27,541 nt of DNA from JALOLG01 sp035557475. Lineage in GTDB: Bacteria; Actinomycetota; Acidimicrobiia; Acidimicrobiales; Ilumatobacteraceae. Shown here in pieces: positions 21,846 through 27,541 of the stretch. Each line of letters starts with the position of its first letter. The stretch's first letter is position 1. The notes beneath the pieces are model-generated. The model made no database searches. It was not told where the DNA came from and saw nothing but the letters and a program-made list of their open reading frames with translations. The stretch lies in contig DATMDV010000205.1 of NCBI GenBank assembly GCA_035557475.1, forward strand, positions 1 to 27,541. Reading direction: 5' to 3'. The translations under genes were made by a program, and so were the position numbers.

Positions 21846-23147
21846 TCAGGTGCTGGCCGCCCGGCGGAACTCGTCGGACGGATGGTGCAGGCTCCCGAGT
21901 GATACCACCTCGCGCCGGAAGAACAGTGCCAGTGTCCAGTCGAGGACGACGCGAGCCTTGCGGTTGAACGTCGGCACTCTCGACAGGTGGTAGGTGCGAT
22001 GCATGAACCACGCCGGGAAGCCCTTGAGCTTGACGCCGTACACCTCGGCGACGCCCTTGTGCAGCCCGAGGCTGGCGACCGACCCCACGTGGCGATGGCG
22101 GTACTCGACCGGCGTCTTCCCGTCGATCACCCGAAGCACGTTGCCGGCGAGGACCTTGGCCTGGCGCACGGCGTGCTGTGCACTCGGGCTGCAGGTCGCG
22201 CCCGCCACGCTCGACGAGAGGTCGGGAACCGCAGCGTTGTCGCCAGCCGCCCAGGCGTCGTCGCATCCCTCGACCCGCAGATCGGGTCGGCATCGGATTC
22301 GACCCCGCTCGTCGAGCGGCAGCCCGGTCGCTGCCACCACCGGGTTCGCCTTCACGCCTGCCGTCCACACGATCGTGTCGGCCTCGAACCGTTGACCGTC
22401 GGACAGCTCGACATGACCGTCGACGCACGACTCGAGTCGGGTGTGGAGCAGGACCTCCATCGAGCGGCTCCGGAGCTGCTCGACGGTGTAGCGGCCCATG
22501 TCGTCGCCGACCTCTGGCAGGATCCGGCCGGCGGCTTCCACCAACACCCAGCGCATGTCCTTCGGCTCGAGCGTGCCGTAGTACCGCGTTGCGTAACGGG
22601 CCATGTCCTCGAGCTCGGCGAACGCCTCGACACCTGCGTAACCGCCGCCGACGAACACGAACGTGAGCGCCCGGCGCCGTTGCGCTTCGTCATCGATGGA
22701 GGCGGCGAGATCGAGTCGACCGAGCACCTGGTTGCGCAGGGCGATCGCCTCCTCGACATGCTTGAACCCGATCGCCTGCTCGGCCAGCCCCGGGATCGGC
22801 AGCGTCCTCGCCACCGACCCGAGGGCGACGACGACGTGGTCGTAGCCGACGCCGTACTCGTCGCCGGTCGGCGGCTCGACAATGGCGCGATGGTTCGCGT
22901 GGTCGATCGACATGACGCGGCCGGTGATCACGCGGCATCCCCGCAGGACGGCACGGAGCGGCACCACGACATGTCGCGGTTCGAGGCTGCCGGCAGCGGC
23001 CTCGGGAAGGAACGGCTGGTAGGTCATCACCGACCGGGGATCGACGACCGTGACCCGCACGGCTCCCCTGCGGACCGCTCTACGCAGGCGGAACGCGGTG
23101 TACATCCCGACGTATCCGCCTCCGGCGATGAGCACGTGCGGAGCCAC
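21846..23147 (-). CDS. ndh: type II NADH dehydrogenase (NDH-2)
   Basis: A 433-residue monotopic flavoprotein that should oxidise NADH and reduce quinone without pumping protons. The FAD-binding Rossmann motif is GGGYVG (9-14). The NADH motif is GGGYAG (167-172) in LTFVFVGGGYAGVEAFAELED. The second FAD segment is AWAAGDNAAVPD (299-310), and the quinone-site helix PSAQHAVRQAKVLA follows. The C-terminus has the aromatic/basic membrane-contact segment (PAWFMHRTYHL). GTG 23147 is preceded by TAGCCT at 8 nt. The NuoF-like gene follows 57 nt downstream on the same strand, so both may be expressed together. Confidence 0.94.
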   Translation of the reverse strand: MAPHVLIAGGGYVGMYTAFRLRRAVRRGAVRVTVVDPRSVMTYQPFLPEAAAGSLEPRHVVVPLRAVLRGCRVITGRVMSIDHANHRAIVEPPTGDEYGVGYDHVVVALGSVARTLPIPGLAEQAIGFKHVEEAIALRNQVLGRLDLAASIDDEAQRRRALTFVFVGGGYAGVEAFAELEDMARYATRYYGTLEPKDMRWVLVEAAGRILPEVGDDMGRYTVEQLRSRSMEVLLHTRLESCVDGHVELSDGQRFEADTIVWTAGVKANPVVAATGLPLDERGRIRCRPDLRVEGCDDAWAAGDNAAVPDLSSSVAGATCSPSAQHAVRQAKVLAGNVLRVIDGKTPVEYRHRHVGSVASLGLHKGVAEVYGVKLKGFPAWFMHRTYHLSRVPTFNRKARVVLDWTLALFFRREVVSLGSLHHPSDEFRRAAST

Positions 23148-23155
23148 GCCGGTTC

Positions 23156-23161
23156 AGGCTA
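23156..23161 (-). promoter_or_regulatory. -10 box for the NDH-2 gene
   Basis: TAGCCT ends 8 nt before GTG 23147, one more than at most other starts in this window. Confidence 0.4.
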
Positions 23162-23270
23162 ACCGTCGCCAGGATGACCCGGCCCTCCGTCTGGAGACGT
23201 ACGGCTGGCGGCGTGACGACAGCACCCGAAGGCCGACGAATCCGAGGCCCGGGAGGCTCACGATGGACGC

Positions 23271-25820
23271 ATGCTCCGACTCACGCTCAAAGGCCTGTGG
23301 GCCCACAAACTCCGCTTCGTCTTGACCGGCCTCGCCGTGATCCTCGGCGTGGCGTTCATGTCGGGAACGATGATCCTCACCGACACCATGGGACGCACAT
23401 TCGACAATGTGCTCGCTACCAACAACGAAGGCGTCGATGCCATCGTCCGGCGTGAATCGGCGATCGATGGCGACATGGCCGAAGTCCGGGAGCGCGTCAA
23501 CGAGGCGACGCTCGCCGGCGTGCTCGAGGTCGACGGGGTCGACGCCGCGGCCGGCTCGATTCAGGGCTTCGCCCAACTCGTGCGCGACGACGGTGACGTC
23601 GCCACCAACGAGCTCGGCGCCACGATCGGAACCGGGTGGATCGACGACCCCCGGCTCAACCCCTTCCAGCTCGCCGACGGACGCGCTCCGGAAGCGGCCA
23701 ACGAGGCCGTCGTCGACCGCGCCACTGTCACCGACGAAGGTTGGGTGATCGGCGACACGTTCACCGTGCTGGCCAAGACCGGTCCCGTCGAGCTCACGCT
23801 CGTCGGCGCGGCGACGTTCGGCGAGATCGACGGGATCCCCGGCTCGACGATGATCGCCACCGACATCGACACGGCTCAGGAGCTGTTCGGTGAACCGGGC
23901 GCGTTCGACGGCATCGTGGTCGCCAAGTCGACTGATGTCACCGCCAGCGAGCTCGCGGTGCGCCTCCAGTCGGCGCTCGCCGACGACCAGATCGAGGTCA
24001 TCACCGGCGAGGCCGACACCGCCGACAAGCAGGCGGAGCTGCGCGAGGACCTGAAGTTCTTCAACACCTTCCTCCTCGCCTTCGCCTACATCTCGTTGTT
24101 CGTCGGGATGTTCATCATCTACAACACGTTCTCGATCGTGATCGCCCAGCGCACCCGCGACCTCGCCATGCTGCGGGCCATCGGTGCCGGGCGCCGGCAG
24201 GTCCTGCGTTCGGTCCTGCTCGAAGCAATCGCCGTCGGGCTCGTGGCGTGCGCCGCCGGGCTCGGCCTTGGCATCGGGATGTCGTTCGGTCTCCGCGAGT
24301 TGCTCGCCAAGGTCGGCCTCGACATCCCGTCGGGCCCGACCGTGATCACAGCCGCCACGATCATCACGTCGGTCGTCGTCGGCGTCGTCGTCACCGTCGC
24401 CTCGGCCATCGCCCCGGCGCTGCGGGCCAGCCGGGTCGCTCCGATCGCCGCCCTGCGCGACGTGGCCATCGACCGGTCGCATCTCTCGATCAAGCGGGTC
24501 GTCGTCGGTCTCACGGTCACCGCCGGAGGCGTCGTCGCCACGGCCGCGGGGATCGCCGGTGACGGCGAAGGAGCGCTCCAGATGCTCGCCCTCGGCGCCG
24601 TCATGACCGTGCTCGGCGTGTTCGTGCTCGGTCCGGTCCTCGCCCGCCCCGTGCTGCGGGTGTTCGGCATGCCCGCCCGGGCGGTGTCCGGCACGGCCGG
24701 GCACCTCGCCCAGGAGAACGCCCGACGCAATCCCAAGCGCACTTCGGCCACCGCGGCCGCGCTCATGATCGGCGTCGCCCTCGTGGGATTCATCACGATC
24801 CTCGCCTCGTCGACGACGAAGGCCGTCGTCGACCAGGTCGACAAGTCGTTCCGCGCCGATTACGTCGTCGACTCCGGTCAGTGGGCGGAGGGTGGCTTCA
24901 GCCCTGAGCTGGCCGACGACCTGGCCGCCCTGCCGGAAGTCGATCTGGTCTCACCGATCCGGGTCTCACCGGTCGCGGTCGGCGAGTCGACCACGCAGCT
25001 CGCCGGCGTCGACACGTCGGTGTTCGATGGCCTGTACGACCTCGAGGTGACGAGCGGCAGCCTCGCCGCGGTCACAGCCGGCAACGTCGCCGTGTCGTCG
25101 GGCACCGCGACCGACAAGCACCTCTCGCTCGGTGACACCGTCGGCGTCACGTTCGCCCGTACCGGCACTGTCGACCTCACCGTCGCCGCGATCTTCGATG
25201 AGGTCGTGCCGGGACCCGGTGGCACGTCGTGGATCACCGATCTCGCCACCTACGAGGCCAACGTCACCGACCAGTACGACCGCCAGGTGTTCGTGATGGC
25301 CGTCGACGGCGTCGACGCGGCCATGTCACGCGCCGCCATCGACGAGGTGTTGACCGCGTGGCCCAACGGTGAGCTGCAGGACCAGGCCGAGTTCAAAGAG
25401 ACGATCACATCGGAGATCAACAGCCTGCTCAACCTGATCTACGGCCTGCTGGCGCTGGCCGTGATCATCGCCCTCATCGGCATCGCCAACACGCTCGCCC
25501 TGTCGGTGCACGAGCGCACCCGGGAGCTGGGGCTCCTGCGGGCGGTCGGCATGACCCGCCGACAGGTTCGCACGCTCGTGCGCTGGGAGTCGGTGATGAT
25601 CGCCGTGCTCGGCACCGGGCTCGGACTCGTGCTGGCCCTGGCCGGAGCGTGGGCGATCGTCCAGGCGCTCGCCGACGAGGGCATCACCCAGGTGGTGGTT
25701 CCCGGAACACGGATCGCCGTGATCGTCGGCTGCGCGATCGTCGCCGGCGTCGTCGCTGCCCTCGGCCCGGCCCGCCGCGCCGCTCGCCTCGACATCCTGC
25801 GGGCTGTCGCGAGCGAGTGA
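23271..25820 (+). CDS. large FtsX/MacB-type ABC transporter permease
   Basis: An 849-residue membrane protein with duplicated FtsX architecture. N-terminal helix (about 12-32), MacB periplasmic core-like region (about 35-230), first FtsX domain with three helices (about 262-385; FIIYNTFSIVIAQRTRDLAMLRAIGA), central helices (about 405-460), and a second extracytoplasmic region (about 500-715). The last FtsX domain (about 725-840) has NTLALSVHERTRELGLLRAVGMTR. Such permeases move lipids, lipoproteins or peptides, or transmit signals to cell-wall enzymes, using a LolD/MacB-type ATPase. No ATPase gene is adjacent. ATG 23271 is preceded at 6 nt by CACGAT; GGGAGG lies 14 nt upstream, too far for a normal ribosome site. 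Confidence 0.92.
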   Translation: MLRLTLKGLWAHKLRFVLTGLAVILGVAFMSGTMILTDTMGRTFDNVLATNNEGVDAIVRRESAIDGDMAEVRERVNEATLAGVLEVDGVDAAAGSIQGFAQLVRDDGDVATNELGATIGTGWIDDPRLNPFQLADGRAPEAANEAVVDRATVTDEGWVIGDTFTVLAKTGPVELTLVGAATFGEIDGIPGSTMIATDIDTAQELFGEPGAFDGIVVAKSTDVTASELAVRLQSALADDQIEVITGEADTADKQAELREDLKFFNTFLLAFAYISLFVGMFIIYNTFSIVIAQRTRDLAMLRAIGAGRRQVLRSVLLEAIAVGLVACAAGLGLGIGMSFGLRELLAKVGLDIPSGPTVITAATIITSVVVGVVVTVASAIAPALRASRVAPIAALRDVAIDRSHLSIKRVVVGLTVTAGGVVATAAGIAGDGEGALQMLALGAVMTVLGVFVLGPVLARPVLRVFGMPARAVSGTAGHLAQENARRNPKRTSATAAALMIGVALVGFITILASSTTKAVVDQVDKSFRADYVVDSGQWAEGGFSPELADDLAALPEVDLVSPIRVSPVAVGESTTQLAGVDTSVFDGLYDLEVTSGSLAAVTAGNVAVSSGTATDKHLSLGDTVGVTFARTGTVDLTVAAIFDEVVPGPGGTSWITDLATYEANVTDQYDRQVFVMAVDGVDAAMSRAAIDEVLTAWPNGELQDQAEFKETITSEINSLLNLIYGLLALAVIIALIGIANTLALSVHERTRELGLLRAVGMTRRQVRTLVRWESVMIAVLGTGLGLVLALAGAWAIVQALADEGITQVVVPGTRIAVIVGCAIVAGVVAALGPARRAARLDILRAVASE

Positions 25821-25830
25821 CGGGAACTGC

Positions 25831-25836
25831 TAAATA
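25831..25836 (+). promoter_or_regulatory. -10 box for the 6-phosphofructokinase gene (leaderless)
   Basis: TAAATA ends 6 nt before GTG 25843, in the 22-nt gap after the permease gene. It is one of few AT-rich spots here. Confidence 0.5.
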
Positions 25837-25842
25837 GGTCGT

Positions 25843-26940
25843 GTGAGGATCGCCATCTCGACCGGAGGCGGCGACGCACCCGGGTTGAACTCCGTCATCC
25901 GCGCCGCCACCCTGTCGGCGGCGCGGCGTGGCTGGGAGGTGGTCGGCATCCGGGACGGGTTCAACGGCCTGATGTTCCCAGAGATGTATCCGAACGGTGG
26001 CGGCCTGATGGAGCTCACCCGCGAATACGTCCGTGGAATCGCTCATCTCGGCGGCACCGTGCTCGGGAGCACCAACCGGGGGAACCCGTGTGAGTTCCCG
26101 GTCCAGCAAGAAGACGGTACGTGGACGAGTGTCGACCGCACCGACGAGCTGGTCGGGATGTTCCGTGATGCCGGTATCGACGCCTTGATCACGATCGGAG
26201 GCGATGGCTCGCTCACGATCGCCCGGCGCCTCTCCGATGCGGGGCTGCGGGTCATCGGTGTGCCCAAGTCGATCGACAACGACCTGGCGATGACCGACAC
26301 GACGTTCGGGTTCGACACCGCGGTCGAGGTTGCGACCGAGAGCATCGGCCGGCTGTTCACGACCGCCACGTCGCACAGCCGTGTCTTCGTCGTCGAGGTG
26401 ATGGGCCGCTACGCCGGTTGGATCGCGCTCAACTCGGGGATGGCGGCCGGCGCCCACGCGATCTTGATCCCCGAGATCCCATTCACGCTCGAGCCGGTCG
26501 CGGCGATGATCGCCCGCCGCGAAGAACGCGGCGCTCGATTCGCGATTGTCGTCGTGGCCGAAGGTGCACGACCGCGCGACGGCGTGCGTTCCGTGATCGG
26601 CCAGTCGGTGGGTCAGGCCGAACGCCTCGGCGGGATCGGTGCCGTCGTCGCCGCCGAGCTCGAGCGACTCACCGGCAAGGAGGCCCGCACGATGGTGCTC
26701 GGCCACCTGCTGCGCGGTGGGACGCCGACCGCGCTCGACCGCCTGCTCGGCCTGCGCTTCGGTGCCGCCGCCGTGCGCGGCCTCGAGGAGGGTCACCGCG
26801 GCGTGATGGTCGCCCTCGTGCCGCCGAGCGTGCACTTCGTCCCACTGGTGTCGGCCGTGGCCAAGATGCACTCGGTCCCGCTCGACTGCGACACGATCAT
26901 CTCCGGCCGCGACCTCGGCGTCAGCTTCGGCGACGACTGA
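25843..26940 (+). CDS. pfkA: 6-phosphofructokinase
   Basis: A 365-residue PFK of the actinobacterial/group III type, phosphorylating fructose 6-phosphate in glycolysis. Motifs: TGGGDAPGLNSVIR (7-20), GGDGSLTIA (119-127), PKSIDND (141-147) with catalytic Asp145, and MGRYAGWIA (187-195). At the two donor-determining positions it has Gly122 (as in ATP enzymes, E. coli G104) and Lys142 (as in PPi enzymes, E. coli 124). This mixed state is known in several actinobacterial and protist enzymes, mostly ATP-dependent, so the donor needs testing. GTG 25843 follows TAAATA by 6 nt. Confidence 0.95.
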   Translation: MRIAISTGGGDAPGLNSVIRAATLSAARRGWEVVGIRDGFNGLMFPEMYPNGGGLMELTREYVRGIAHLGGTVLGSTNRGNPCEFPVQQEDGTWTSVDRTDELVGMFRDAGIDALITIGGDGSLTIARRLSDAGLRVIGVPKSIDNDLAMTDTTFGFDTAVEVATESIGRLFTTATSHSRVFVVEVMGRYAGWIALNSGMAAGAHAILIPEIPFTLEPVAAMIARREERGARFAIVVVAEGARPRDGVRSVIGQSVGQAERLGGIGAVVAAELERLTGKEARTMVLGHLLRGGTPTALDRLLGLRFGAAAVRGLEEGHRGVMVALVPPSVHFVPLVSAVAKMHSVPLDCDTIISGRDLGVSFGDD

Positions 26941-26941
26941 C

Positions 26942-26969
26942 GTCCTGTTGACGTACGCGTCGGCAGGAC
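26942..26969 (+). terminator. terminator after the 6-phosphofructokinase gene
   Basis: A 12-pair hairpin with the loop TACG starts 2 nt after the PFK stop. Ten pairs are Watson-Crick and two are U-G wobbles that form only in the plus-strand RNA. There is no U-tract. Confidence 0.6.
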
Positions 26970-26986
26970 AGCTGCTCGGATCACGC

Positions 26987-27541
26987 TCATGGCGGACCGG
27001 TCGCCCGCGCCGTCGCTACACGGTTGCCGCGCTCGACAGTCCGTGACGGCCCATCGCGGCCGCTGCGATTGACTGTCGTGCCGTGGAAGTGTCGGGTGCC
27101 GTCTGGTCGGTGGATGGTGATGATCCGGTGTTTGTCGAGTGTGAGTCGCCATCGTCCTTCGTGAACCAGATGGTGGTGCCGGCCGCAGAGCGGCAACAGA
27201 TTGTCCAGATCGGTTCGGCCGTGGCGGAGCCAGGCGATGACGTGGTGGATGTCGCAACGGTCGAACGTGACGTCGCAGCCCGGGTAGGCGCAGGTGCGGT
27301 ACATCGCCCGCAGCGCCCGCCGCTGGGCCCGGTTGGCGACTCGGATCTCGCGGCCGCAGTTCAATGCTTCGCCGTTGCTGTTGAGCACGATCGGCACGAT
27401 CGCCGCTTCGCACGCCAGGCGGCGCACCGTCTCGGGTGGGAGCGGGATCCCGTCGGCGGTCTCACACACCGAGTGTTCGTGCAAGCCGTTGAGCATCGTG
27501 TCGTAGTCGACGTGGACACAGATCTCCGGTACGCGCCGCTC
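26987..27541 (-). CDS. HNH endonuclease-type protein (3' part only)
   Basis: 184 residues of a protein that continues off the right edge. It carries an HNH domain: CAYPGCDVTFDRCDIHHVIAW, then DLDNLLPLCGRHHHLVHEG, with Cys pairs for a zinc and the His-His/Asn/His metal site intact. The layout is typical of the multi-copy actinobacterial DUF222-HNH ('13E12 repeat') proteins, whose N-terminal DUF222 part would lie outside. These are often present in many copies per genome and their role is unsettled; some are considered mobile or phage-related. The segment after the HNH core is short and basic. Confidence 0.85.
   Translation of the reverse strand, partial: ERRVPEICVHVDYDTMLNGLHEHSVCETADGIPLPPETVRRLACEAAIVPIVLNSNGEALNCGREIRVANRAQRRALRAMYRTCAYPGCDVTFDRCDIHHVIAWLRHGRTDLDNLLPLCGRHHHLVHEGRWRLTLDKHRIITIHRPDGTRHFHGTTVNRSGRDGPSRTVERGNRVATARATGPP

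Noticed and set aside
23257..23265. ATG at 23263 with GGGAGG at good spacing as the permease start
   Set aside because: It is out of frame with the permease and its short frame overlaps the permease start without any recognisable product. A tiny leader peptide cannot be excluded but is unsupported.
23154..24704. 516-codon minus-strand open frame opposite the FtsX permease gene
   Set aside because: Asp/Gly/Arg/His-rich without domains, complementary to an unambiguous permease.
25684..26871. 395-codon minus-strand open frame opposite the PFK gene
   Set aside because: Complementary to a fully conserved PFK; no motif of its own.
1..27541. CRISPR arrays, tRNA/rRNA genes, insertion sequences, prophage or integrase genes
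   Set aside because: None seen by eye: no spaced direct-repeat array, no transposase motif, no cloverleaf-like CCA end. Very short RNA genes could be missed without a covariance search.

Overview
The window is about 27.5 kb of very GC-rich, densely coded DNA with no RNA gene, insertion sequence, CRISPR array or gene-free gap over 300 bases. The gene set points to an actinobacterium: a G/K-signature 6-phosphofructokinase, a DUF664/DinB protein, a solo FtsX permease, a 13E12-type HNH protein, and a PP2C/STAS/anti-sigma-kinase module. Frequent GTG starts placed 6-8 nt after a TANNNT box suggest many leaderless transcripts. Acidimicrobiia (Ilumatobacter-like) is my best guess, but that is inference.

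Layout from left to right. (1) 1-3603: a sugar-type ABC uptake operon on the minus strand (lipoprotein binding protein, then a permease cut by the left edge), preceded by a ROK-family repressor with a clear promoter. (2) 3648-6258: a protein with a PEP-utilising phosphohistidine domain but no ATP-grasp domain, divergent from a tandem DUF427 protein. (3) 6322-10648: a minus-strand island with a small membrane protein ending in poly-Asp, an OmpR-type histidine kinase and response regulator, an APH-like kinase, and a Pro/Ala-rich membrane-anchored protein. Two near-identical direct-repeat boxes with 11-bp spacing look like the regulator's binding sites. (4) 10709-15205: an HDAC-like deacetylase divergent from a methyltransferase-like protein across a long perfect palindrome, a serine beta-lactamase-family lipoprotein, a DinB-like protein and a two-helix membrane protein.

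(5) 15292-17836: PAS-GAF-PP2C phosphatase, STAS antagonist and HATPase anti-sigma kinase, a partner-switching circuit with no sigma factor in view. (6) 17856-20390: a PhyH-type dioxygenase whose promoter region holds four 15-bp tandem repeats, an M23 peptidase with coiled coils, and a small zinc-ribbon protein. (7) 20412-23147: a stand-alone NuoF-like flavoprotein beside a type II NADH dehydrogenase. (8) 23271-26940: a large FtsX-family permease and 6-phosphofructokinase. (9) the 3' part of an HNH endonuclease-type gene running off the right edge.

The most unusual features are the two-component island, where a GAC/GAT repeat is read in two frames by overlapping genes and where repeated regulator boxes occur, and the duplicated promoter element upstream of the dioxygenase.
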